Of a DNA stretch of 64,000 nt, positions 35,039-42,451 are shown piece by piece. The notes under the pieces are model-generated. The model ran no database searches. It saw nothing but the letters and a program-made list of their open reading frames with translations, and was not told where the DNA came from. The translations under genes were made by a program, and so were the position numbers. The first letter of the stretch is position 1, and the number at the start of each line of letters is the position of its first letter. The stretch is from Paenibacillus_AP thailandensis. Lineage in GTDB: Bacteria > Bacillota > Bacilli > Paenibacillales > Paenibacillaceae. Where the stretch lies: the NCBI RefSeq assembly GCF_042685365.1, contig NZ_JBHUMY010000008.1, positions 1-64,000 on the forward strand, read 5' to 3'.

Positions 35039-35982
35039 GCCCGGTCTCCCTCCAATACGCGTACTTCGATCGGCTCCAGGTTGCGTTCGATCACGGCGCG
35101 GTGCTTCTCATACCATTCCGGCAGCTTCACTTCTTGCCCCAGCTCTTCGAACGTTTCGTCCGTGACGAAACCCGGATCGTCCGTCGCGATCTCGAACAAA
35201 ATGCCTCCCGCTTCGCGGAAATAGACCGCCGTAAAATATTGCCGGTCGACGATCGGCGTCGGTTGAAAGCCGTGACTTAGAACATGTTCTCTCCATTGCT
35301 CCTGATCCGCCCGGTTATGCGCCCGCCATGCGATATGATGGACGGTACCCGCGCCTCCTGCGCCCCAAGGCATAGGCTCACGGTTAATGTCGATCACGTT
35401 GCCGATGTCGCCGGCAGCCCGGAAGCGGACGAATTGATCGTCTTCGGCGATTTTTTGCAGGCCGAGCACGTTCGTCAGCACGTCGACCGTCTTATCCGGC
35501 GCGACGCTGTACAGCAGCGCCCCCGCGAAGCCTTTAATCGCTTTGTCCGCGGTCACTTCGCCGAACGACCATTCGCTTGGCTTGCCTTCCTCGCGTTCCA
35601 CCAGCTCAAGCTGCAGCCCGTCGGTGTCGGCGAACCGGAGGTAACGCTCGCCGAACCGCTCGGCTACCGCGAAAGGAACGTTAAACTTCGCAAGGCGCGC
35701 TTCCCAGAACGGGAGCGATCCGGCCGGTACGGCAAAGCTTGTATAGCCGACCTGTCCGCCGCCGACTTTGCCTTTGCGCGAGCCGCGGGCCGGGAAAAAC
35801 GTCATGGCCGTACCCGGGCTGCCCGTTTCGTTGCCGAAATACAGATGGTATACTTCCGGCGCGTCGAAATTGATCGTTTTTTTGACCAGGCGCAATCCAA
35901 GCAAACCGGCGTAAAAATCGACGTTCTCTTGCGCCCCGCCGGCAAAAGCCGTTACGTGATGAATGCCGTTCGTTTGTTTCAT
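35035..35982 (-). CDS. Ring-cleaving dioxygenase, MhqO/MhqA-like
   Basis: 315 residues, two VOC (glyoxalase-fold) modules. Start at 35982 follows AAAGGAGA; the GTG 9 bases upstream overlaps that site. Metal-ligand positions appear as HHVTAF (residues ~6-7), VHHIAWRAH and the Glu of ILFEIATDDPGF. Also seen is the MhqO-type ending (EVKLPEWYEKHRAVIERNLEPI). It would open hydroquinone or catechol rings in detoxification. First gene after the MarR regulator; an operator palindrome lies 78 bp upstream. Confidence 0.9.
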   Translation of the reverse strand: MKQTNGIHHVTAFAGGAQENVDFYAGLLGLRLVKKTINFDAPEVYHLYFGNETGSPGTAMTFFPARGSRKGKVGGGQVGYTSFAVPAGSLPFWEARLAKFNVPFAVAERFGERYLRFADTDGLQLELVEREEGKPSEWSFGEVTADKAIKGFAGALLYSVAPDKTVDVLTNVLGLQKIAEDDQFVRFRAAGDIGNVIDINREPMPWGAGGAGTVHHIAWRAHNRADQEQWREHVLSHGFQPTPIVDRQYFTAVYFREAGGILFEIATDDPGFVTDETFEELGQEVKLPEWYEKHRAVIERNLEPIEVRVLEGDRA

Positions 35983-36059
35983 TTCAAACACTCTCCTTTT
36001 TATTGTAGATATTGTTCTCCATTTAGGAGAAAAATTTTATCGATGTCTTTGCGTACAAA

Positions 36060-36075
36060 ATCTTAAATTTAAGAT
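36060..36075. promoter_or_regulatory. MhqR-type operator upstream of the dioxygenase gene
   Basis: Perfect 16-bp palindrome ATCTTAAATTTAAGAT, the same sequence as the site before the marR gene. B. subtilis MhqR binds a palindrome with the same ATCT/AGAT ends. Confidence 0.8.
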
Positions 36076-36094
36076 ATTTGCCGAAAAATAAGGG

Positions 36095-36541
36095 CTAAGC
36101 CTTTTGCGCGGCTTGAAGCCCAAGCTTTTTAAGCAGCTCGACGGCGGTCGCCTTCTCCTCGGAAGTCAAGCCGCTCATGGCGGACGTTATCGCTTCCGCA
36201 TGAAGAGGGAAAATATCGTCAAACAGCCGCTTCCCCGTTTCCGTCATCTCCGCGTACGTTACCCTCCGGTCGTTCTCGCACGGCACGCGTTTCAGGTAGC
36301 CTTTCGTCTCCAGCTTGTCGACGTTGTAGGTAATGCTGCCGCTCGTGATCAATACTTTGCTGCCGATTTGCTGCAGCGGAATGCGTCCCTTGTGGTACAG
36401 CAGCTCCAGCACCGCAAACTCGGACGATGAAAAGCCGTACCGCTTCATATCCCGCATGGCAAGATCCATGATCGTCTTGTACGCTTTGGACAAAACGACC
36501 ATCAGCTTCAGCGACAGCTCCTTATCCCGATTTTCGTCCAA
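36095..36541 (-). CDS. mhqR: MarR-family repressor, MhqR-like
   Basis: 148 residues from a TTG start at 36541, with GGGAGG eight bases upstream. Winged HTH at ~40-105 (SEFAVLELLYHKGRIPLQQIGSKVLITSGSITYNVDKLE, wing VPCENDRRVTYAEMT). Close in layout to B. subtilis MhqR, which represses dioxygenase and hydrolase genes and releases them on exposure to quinones. Palindromes before this gene and before the dioxygenase gene support autoregulation and regulon control. Confidence 0.88.
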   Translation of the reverse strand: MDENRDKELSLKLMVVLSKAYKTIMDLAMRDMKRYGFSSSEFAVLELLYHKGRIPLQQIGSKVLITSGSITYNVDKLETKGYLKRVPCENDRRVTYAEMTETGKRLFDDIFPLHAEAITSAMSGLTSEEKATAVELLKKLGLQAAQKA

Positions 36542-36566
36542 GCCGACCGCCTCCCTTCCCGGTTAA

Positions 36567-36584
36567 TATCTTAAATTTAAGATA
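36567..36584. promoter_or_regulatory. MhqR-type operator upstream of the marR gene
   Basis: Perfect 18-bp palindrome TATCTTAAATTTAAGATA, 26 bp before the TTG start. Confidence 0.82.
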
Positions 36585-36647
36585 AATATAAACCAAAGCT
36601 TATCGGTTTGTCAACACTTAAGCGCCTCTGGCTGTTTTGCGGCATAA

Positions 36648-36739
36648 GGTGCATTTTTGCACCTCGCGGGGCATTTCGGCGCCGTTTCCCGCTCATGTGG
36701 TGCACTTTTGCACCTCGCGGGGCGTTCCGGCGCCACCGG
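36648..36739. repeat. Two direct copies of a palindrome-headed intergenic repeat
   Basis: Copies at 36648 and 36699 (51-bp period). Each starts GGTGCA(C/T)TTTTGCACC, itself an inverted repeat, then TCGCGGGGC, TTCCGGCGCC or close to it. Lies between marR and the acyl-CoA-dehydrogenase-like gene; no ORF of interest is here. Confidence 0.8.
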
Positions 36740-36792
36740 CATATCGCTTGGTGGTTAAATCTCGGGACGGCGCCAATCGCCGCCCCGGCCTA

Positions 36793-37992
36793 TTATTCAT
36801 CCGCCCGTTCCCCGGCGCCCGGCATCGCTTCGGCAACCGCGCGGCGGGCCAGCATGGCGGTGACGGCGTCGTCCATCGGCGGATTATGAAGTCCGGCCCG
36901 CACGTCGCGGTACAGCCGCTCCAGCGGCAGCGAACGCGACAGGCTGGAGCCGCCGACGATGCGCATCGCCATGTCGACGATTCGAATCGCCGAATTGGTC
37001 GCGAGCTTCTTGGCCAGGCCAAGCTCCGGCTTCAGCGCCGCGCGGCCTTCCGGGTCGCGGTCCCAGCGGTCCGCGACGCCGTAGAGGAACGAGCGCGCCG
37101 TCAGCAGCTCCGCTTCCATCTCCCCGATCTGCCGCTCGACGTTCGGATGCCCGGCGATCGCCCCTTGCAGGCTGTTCGGCTTGTAGCTGACGGCAAACCG
37201 AACGGCACAATCGCGCGCGGCATGGGCGATGCCGATATAGCAAGCCGGAATATGCAGCAGCGCGCCGCCATGGTCGGAGATGCCTTCGCTTCGCGGCTCG
37301 CCGTCGAGGCGCTCCTCCTCCGGCACGAACACGCCGTCCAGCACGACGTCGTGGCTGCCGGTCGAGCGCATGCCCAGCGTGTCCCAAGTTTCTTCGATCG
37401 TAACACCCGCTCCTTTGCGGACGAAAAACAGCCCCGTTTTCCCTTCATCCTCCACATATGCCGATACGGTAAACTGCTCCAAAATCGGGCTTAACGTGCT
37501 GAATATTTTACGCCCGGACAGCAGCCAGCCGCCCTCCGTCCGCACCGCCGTCGTCTCAGGCCTGCCGCCCCGGCTTGGGCTGCCGGTCGCCCGCTCGCTC
37601 GCAAAGTTGTTGATCATCGCGCCTTCCCGGACGACTTCCTCGCAGAAGCGGGCGTACAGCCGCTCCGGCCACGATTTCGTACAGCGAAGCTGGAGCATCA
37701 GGCCGACATGCCAGCCGACCGCCAGCGCCGTCGAGCCGTCGCCGCGGGCCAAATAATCCTGGGCCAGCACGAGCTCGTACAGCGAAGCCTCATCCCCTCC
37801 GTATTCGCGCGGGACGGTCAGCTTCATATATCCCGCTTCCCGCAAGTCGGCGAAGTTATCGAAAGGAAACGAGCCGTCCCTGTCGTGGAGCGGCGCCCGC
37901 TCCGCAAATATCCGCGCAAGACGCTCCGATCTTAAGGCAATCTCCGCCTCCCGTTCGTTCCGGACGTAAGGATCCGTAGTGGCAGCAGCCAT
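36793..37992 (-). CDS. Acyl-CoA dehydrogenase-like flavoprotein
   Basis: 399 residues. N-terminal helical domain with DLREAGYMKLTVPREYGG, middle FAD strand INNFASERATGSPSRGG and FSTLSPI, and C-terminal helical domain with KKLATNSAIRIVDMAMRIVGGSSLSRSLPLERLYRDVRAG. This branch resembles DszC/SfnB-type flavin-dependent monooxygenases at least as much as true acyl-CoA dehydrogenases, so the reaction is uncertain. SD GGAAGGTGAG. Monocistronic, on the same strand as the mhq-like genes but separated by 251 bp. Confidence 0.82.
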   Translation of the reverse strand: MAAATTDPYVRNEREAEIALRSERLARIFAERAPLHDRDGSFPFDNFADLREAGYMKLTVPREYGGDEASLYELVLAQDYLARGDGSTALAVGWHVGLMLQLRCTKSWPERLYARFCEEVVREGAMINNFASERATGSPSRGGRPETTAVRTEGGWLLSGRKIFSTLSPILEQFTVSAYVEDEGKTGLFFVRKGAGVTIEETWDTLGMRSTGSHDVVLDGVFVPEEERLDGEPRSEGISDHGGALLHIPACYIGIAHAARDCAVRFAVSYKPNSLQGAIAGHPNVERQIGEMEAELLTARSFLYGVADRWDRDPEGRAALKPELGLAKKLATNSAIRIVDMAMRIVGGSSLSRSLPLERLYRDVRAGLHNPPMDDAVTAMLARRAVAEAMPGAGERADE

Positions 37993-38107
37993 TTATCTCA
38001 CCTTCCCCATTGGATTTCTGGATAATTGCATCTGTTGCTTCCATTGTATACCCGTTAAAGGGAAGCTGTCACCTTTCCGGCCCGCACGCAGTCCTTCGCT
38101 TTATGCA

Positions 38108-38142
38108 CAAAACGCCGAACGGGTTTACCCGCTCGGCGTTTG
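38108..38142 (-). terminator. Terminator of the second ABC cluster
   Basis: Arms AACGCCGA-CGGG and CCCG-TCGGCGTT around a 4-nt loop, with GTTTTG following on the minus strand. Confidence 0.7.
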
Positions 38143-38155
38143 CCTTCGCAACGGC

Positions 38156-38251
38156 TTATTCTCCGCTTTTGATCGCTTTCGCCCCGTAATAGAGCAGAAC
38201 CGCGATTCCCGCGACGAAAGCGATCGACATGACGACGATGTACCAATCCAT
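38156..38251 (-). CDS. 31-residue membrane peptide
   Basis: ATG at 38251, with AGAGGAG 11 bases upstream, to TAA at 38156. The sequence starts MDWYIVVMSIAFVAGIAVLL and then has YYGAKAIKSGE: one transmembrane helix with a short basic/acidic tail. It lies 96 bp after the last permease of the sugar importer, before a terminator on the same strand, so it is probably the last cistron of that operon. A role as a small transporter accessory is only a guess. Confidence 0.6.
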   Translation of the reverse strand: MDWYIVVMSIAFVAGIAVLLYYGAKAIKSGE

Positions 38252-38347
38252 CGCTTCTCACGCTCCTCTCTATCCGTAGCGTAACCGAAGCGAACGCTCG
38301 TTAACCGCCGCCGGACGTTCATCCGGCGAAATCTTCTCCATCCGCGA

Positions 38348-39178
38348 TCACCCTTTGACGGCGCCTGCCGTCATGCCGCCCACGATCTTCTTGTTGAAAA
38401 TTAGAAACAGGACAAGCGGCGGAATCGTAATGAGCAAAATGTTCATGAACAGCAAATTCCACTGCGTGTTGAATTGGCTTTGGAAATTGTAAAGCGTCAG
38501 CTGTACGGTCGCGTTTCTCGCCCCCGGAAAAAAATACAGCGGATTCGTAAAATCGTTAAAAATGCCGACGGACGAAGTGACGACGATCGTCGCCGTAACC
38601 GGCTGAAGCAGCGGAAATATAATCCGGCCAAACAGCTTCATGCCGCTTGCCCCGTCCATGACGGCCGCTTCGTCGACCTCGCGCGGAATGGTTGCCATGA
38701 AGCCTCTGTACAGCAGCACGCCAAACGGGAAGCTGAGCGCAACCTCCACCAGCACAAGCCCCGTCATCGTCTTGTACAAGCCGATCCCGTCGAGCACCCA
38801 GATCGTCGGAACGATGGCCGGCGGAATGATAAGCCCCGCCAGGACAAAGAAGTTGATCCACGGCGTCGCTTTGCTTACCCTCCGCTGAATGACAAAAGCG
38901 GCCATAGAGCATACCGCGACGAGCACGACGATGGAAAGCACCGTTAACGCCGCACTGTTGAAGAACGCGCGGATCAGCATATAATCGCGCGCTTTGACCA
39001 CCTCCGCGACGTTGTCCCATAGATGGACGGCGGACGGCCAGCTTAAGTTCAGAAGCGAGGCTTCCTGCTGGTTTTTGATCGCGTTGACGAACACGAAATA
39101 TAGCGGCACCCAGAAAATAACGACGGTCGCCAGGACGGCAATGACTTCGATAAGCGCTCCTCTCGCCGTTTTCATCAC
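38348..39178 (-). CDS. Carbohydrate ABC transporter permease, MalG type
   Basis: 276 residues, six membrane spans, EAA loop PREVDEAAVMDGASGMKLFGRIIFPLL and the usual C-terminus (KKIVGGMTAGAVKG). Its start overlaps the upstream permease stop by 4 bp (ATGA), so the two are translationally coupled. Works with 39175-40041 and the lipoprotein at 40146. Confidence 0.93.
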   Translation of the reverse strand: MMKTARGALIEVIAVLATVVIFWVPLYFVFVNAIKNQQEASLLNLSWPSAVHLWDNVAEVVKARDYMLIRAFFNSAALTVLSIVVLVAVCSMAAFVIQRRVSKATPWINFFVLAGLIIPPAIVPTIWVLDGIGLYKTMTGLVLVEVALSFPFGVLLYRGFMATIPREVDEAAVMDGASGMKLFGRIIFPLLQPVTATIVVTSSVGIFNDFTNPLYFFPGARNATVQLTLYNFQSQFNTQWNLLFMNILLITIPPLVLFLIFNKKIVGGMTAGAVKG

Positions 39179-40041
39179 AGGTCAACCTCTTTTCGATTCA
39201 AGTACATGTACAGCGGAAACGCCAGCGCGGTCACGAATACGAACAGAATCACGTTGCCCGCCGTCGAGAGTCCGTAAAATCCTCCCTGGTACTGCTTGTA
39301 TATGATCGAAGCGATCAGGTCGGTCGTAAAGCCCGGGCCGCCCTTCGTCATGGCCCATACGAGATCGAACGAACGCAAACCGCCGATGAAGGCTAGAATA
39401 ATGACCGAATTGGTAGCCGGACGGCTAAGCGGGAGGATGATGTTCCAGAACTTCCGGAACGAGCCCCCGCCGTCGATCTGAAGCGCTTCATAATATTCGG
39501 ACGGGATGGACAAAATGCCGGCGATATAAATGACGGTCGCGAAGCCTACGCCCTTCCAGACGTCCACGAACGCCACGGACAACAGCGCGATGCGCGTATC
39601 GCCGAGCCAGTCGGGGCCTTGAATGCCGATTGCCGACAGCGCCGCGTTGATAAGCCCGTCCGTCGGATGCATCATCATGCTGAACGCGATGCCGACGGCG
39701 ATCGTGCTGACGAGCGTCGGGAAAAAGACGACGGACTGCAAGTACCCTTTCGTCTTAATCTTCGACGTGAGGAAGACGCCAAGCAGCAGGCCGAATACCA
39801 CTTTAAGCGAGCAGGTGACGACCGCGTATACAAACGTGTTTTTGAAACCGATGGAAAGCGACGGCTCCTCGAAAAACATGCGGAAGTTTTCCAGTCCGAT
39901 AAATTCCCAATCCGTAAGGTTCCAGCGGGTCAAGCTGAAAAAAAACGCCATGACGGTCGGCACGATGAAAATAACGAGATAGATGACCGCCGCAGGCAGC
40001 AAAAACAAAGGCGAATACGTGTTTCTGAATACTTTAGGCAT
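39175..40041 (-). CDS. Carbohydrate ABC transporter permease, MalF type
   Basis: 288 residues with six membrane spans. The first is at ~12-35 (LFLLPAAVIYLVIFIVPTVMAFFF). The EAA loop reads PSEYYEALQIDGGGSFRKFWNIILPLSRPA. It is separated from the binding-protein gene by 104 bp that contain a GC-rich hairpin, an arrangement that would give more binding protein than permease. Confidence 0.93.
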   Translation of the reverse strand: MPKVFRNTYSPLFLLPAAVIYLVIFIVPTVMAFFFSLTRWNLTDWEFIGLENFRMFFEEPSLSIGFKNTFVYAVVTCSLKVVFGLLLGVFLTSKIKTKGYLQSVVFFPTLVSTIAVGIAFSMMMHPTDGLINAALSAIGIQGPDWLGDTRIALLSVAFVDVWKGVGFATVIYIAGILSIPSEYYEALQIDGGGSFRKFWNIILPLSRPATNSVIILAFIGGLRSFDLVWAMTKGGPGFTTDLIASIIYKQYQGGFYGLSTAGNVILFVFVTALAFPLYMYLNRKEVDL

Positions 40042-40081
40042 CCTGCTTTCCCTCCCCGGTGCAACCGATTCGCAAAGAAGG

Positions 40082-40113
40082 GGCCGGCCTGCCGTTCAAC
40101 GGCCGGGCCGGCC
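40082..40113 (-). promoter_or_regulatory. Intercistronic hairpin after the binding-protein gene
   Basis: Arms GGCCGGCC and GGCCGGCC enclosing an inner GCCG/CGGC stem; no T-run. Likely protects the upstream mRNA end or reduces read-through into the permeases. Confidence 0.7.
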
Positions 40114-40145
40114 GATCCGTCCCGCTTCTCGACAACGTCGGCGGC

Positions 40146-41486
40146 TTACCAGCCTTCGAGCCCGAGCTGCTTCGCTTGCTTCTCGACGTCTTTGTCGTAT
40201 ACGGCGGCGCCTTCCGCCGCTTTTTTGATGCCCGCGCCGACCTCGACCGTAATTTGCTCCAGGCTCGGCCCTTTGATCGGCGAAAGGAATTCGAGCGCCG
40301 GGGCCGTTTTCCCCGAGCCGAAATAAGGCAGCATGTCATTGACGGCCGGAGCGACGTTGTCCGGAATAACCGCGTCCTTGATCGCGTAAGGGCCCGAAGG
40401 CTTGGATACGGTCGCGGCTGCCGCCATGCCTTCCTTGGAGGCGACGAAAGCGACGAATTTTTTCGCTTCTTCCGGATGCTCCGTGTTCTTGTAAATATAA
40501 GCCGCTCCCGGCATCCATACGGTCAAGCCGTTGTCGTCCGCGCTGTCTCCCGGCTGCGGGAAAAAGCCGATATCCTGGGTTTGGTCCGGATAGTTCTGCT
40601 CCAGCGGCGGGATCGCAAGCGTCAGCATCGGGTAATGCGCCCCTTCGCCTTCCGCCAGCATTTTCAGGCCGGCGTCGTACGTCGTCGCAAGGAAATCCTT
40701 GTTCATGTAGCCTTTATCGAAAAGCTCCTGCAGCTTCTCGAAGCTGCGCAGCGCGGCCGGCGTCGTAGCGTATTTCGCTTTGCCCGCCGTGTAGTCGTCG
40801 GCGAAGGACGGGCTTTGCGCCTGAACGTTATAGTAGTCTGCGAGCACGACGAGCTGCGACGTCCAGCTGTCCTTATACGTGCCGATGACGGGAACGATGT
40901 TCGCGGCTTTAATTTTTTCGTTGTTGGCCATCAGCTCCTCCCAAGTCTTCGGGACGGACAACCCCAGCTCTTCGTAAACCTTCTTGTTGTAAAACCAGCC
41001 GCCCGCCATCGTCGAGCCGTTAGGCGCTCCGTATATTTTGCCGTTGTAGGTAACGGTCGGCTTAAAAGAATCGATGACATTCGCCATAAACGGCTCGTTC
41101 GTCAGGTCCATGAGGTTCTGCTCCGGGTTAAGCGCTTGCATAAGCGAGCCGGAATTGTACATGAATATATCGGTCATATCGCCCGTCGACAGACGCGTCT
41201 TGACCAGATTGTCGCCTTCGCTCCCGCCCGGGCGCGTTTCCACTTCGATCGTAATGTTCGGATTGGCTTGTTCGAAGGCTTCGACCATCGCTTTGGCGCT
41301 GTTCACCGAGTCCTGCGTGTTGTCGACAAGCATCGTCAGCGTTACGTTGCTGGCCGAACCCGAATCCGGTTCGCCCGATTCGCCTCCGGCGCTCGTATTG
41401 CCGCTGCCGCCGCCGCACGCCGACAGAAGTCCCGCCAGCAGAAGGGTTACGGTTGCGATGGTTAACGCTTTTTTTGTCTTCTTCAT
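40146..41486 (-). CDS. Sugar ABC transporter solute-binding lipoprotein
   Basis: 446 residues from the ATG at 41486, with GGGGGA seven bases upstream; two further in-frame ATGs lie 6 and 15 bases upstream. Lipobox LSAC with Cys24, then a Gly/Ser/Glu linker. Family-1 binding protein pattern: VTLMLVDNTQDSVNSAKAMVEAFEQANPNITIEVETRPGG, KIYGAPNGSTMAGGWFYNKKVYEELGLSVPKTWEEL, GLTVWMPGAAYIYKNTEHPEEAKKFVAFV. It binds an unknown carbohydrate. Lies directly after the kinase/regulator pair that probably controls it. Confidence 0.92.
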   Translation of the reverse strand: MKKTKKALTIATVTLLLAGLLSACGGGSGNTSAGGESGEPDSGSASNVTLTMLVDNTQDSVNSAKAMVEAFEQANPNITIEVETRPGGSEGDNLVKTRLSTGDMTDIFMYNSGSLMQALNPEQNLMDLTNEPFMANVIDSFKPTVTYNGKIYGAPNGSTMAGGWFYNKKVYEELGLSVPKTWEELMANNEKIKAANIVPVIGTYKDSWTSQLVVLADYYNVQAQSPSFADDYTAGKAKYATTPAALRSFEKLQELFDKGYMNKDFLATTYDAGLKMLAEGEGAHYPMLTLAIPPLEQNYPDQTQDIGFFPQPGDSADDNGLTVWMPGAAYIYKNTEHPEEAKKFVAFVASKEGMAAAATVSKPSGPYAIKDAVIPDNVAPAVNDMLPYFGSGKTAPALEFLSPIKGPSLEQITVEVGAGIKKAAEGAAVYDKDVEKQAKQLGLEGW

Positions 41487-41623
41487 GGACATATCCCCCA
41501 TATGATCATGTGATGGACTTTAGCGGGCCCGGGTACCCTGTGGCTCTATTGTAATCCGAACGAACAAGCGGCAGGCAGTGCCGATTTTTTACGATTCGTG
41601 TCCGTATTTTTTAGCAGTCAAGC

Positions 41624-42451
41624 TTAGCGTTCGTCACGCTTCGATTCGCCCGCGGACATCGCCGCCGAATCCGGTTCCGGACGGCTCGACTCTTTGTATT
41701 GGCCGGGCGGGATGCCCGTATATTTTTTGAAAATTTCCGAGAAATGCCTGTACGTATGGTAACCGACCTTCTCGCTGACGTCGCCGACCTTCATCCCTTT
41801 CAGCAGCAGCGTCTTGGCGCGTTCCATCCGGATCCGGGTCAAATATTTGATGTACGACTCTCCCATCGTCTCCTTGAACAACACGCTTAAATAAGCGGCG
41901 TTCAGGCCGACGTGGTCGGCCACCTCCTGCAGCGTCAAATCGCGCATGCCGTGCCGGTCGATATAAGCGCGGGCCTGCTCGACGGGCGATCCTTTCGGCT
42001 CCGCCTGCTCGGCTTGCCCGCTCTCCTCCCGTCTGCTCCTCTCCCACTGCTCCTTGATCAAATACGCTTCCCGCTGCTTCTCGAGCTGCCGAACCACTTT
42101 GCCGAGCGCTTTGCCGATGCTTTCGATCGTAATCGGCTTCTCCAGATAATCGGCGACGCCTAGATGAATCGCCCGTTTGACGTACTCGAACTCGTTAAAC
42201 CCGCTAAAGACAATAAAGGCGGTGTCCGGCCGTTCTTCCGCGATCTTCTCGATCAGCTCCAGCCCGTCCATGCCGGGCATGCGGATGTCCGTCAGCACGA
42301 GATCGGGCGCAAGCTCCCGCACAAGATTCAAGGCGGATTTCCCGTCGCCGGCCGTGCCGGCCAGCTCGATTCCGAAGCCCGCCCAGTCGATCATAACTTT
42401 CAGGCCCTCCAGCACGATATATTCGTCGTCGAAAACAACCGCTTTAAGCAT
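41624..42451 (-). CDS. Response regulator, REC plus AraC HTH
   Basis: 275 residues from the ATG at 42451, behind AGGAGGAGG. Receiver ~1-120 (VVFDDEYIVLEGLK, Asp in LVLTDIRMPGMDG, FSGFNEFEYVKRA, EKPI). C-terminal pair of AraC HTH motifs (LQEVADHVGLNAAYLSVLFKE; VGDVSEKVGYHTYRHFSEIFKKYTG). Shorter than the regulator at 12418, lacking the long middle segment. Overlaps the kinase by 8 bp. Confidence 0.95.
   Translation of the reverse strand: MLKAVVFDDEYIVLEGLKVMIDWAGFGIELAGTAGDGKSALNLVRELAPDLVLTDIRMPGMDGLELIEKIAEERPDTAFIVFSGFNEFEYVKRAIHLGVADYLEKPITIESIGKALGKVVRQLEKQREAYLIKEQWERSRREESGQAEQAEPKGSPVEQARAYIDRHGMRDLTLQEVADHVGLNAAYLSVLFKETMGESYIKYLTRIRMERAKTLLLKGMKVGDVSEKVGYHTYRHFSEIFKKYTGIPPGQYKESSRPEPDSAAMSAGESKRDER

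Noticed and set aside
37993..38347. Larger coding gene between the acyl-CoA-dehydrogenase-like gene and the importer
   Set aside because: Only the 31-residue frame has a ribosome site; longer frames on either strand overlap the terminator and have no features.
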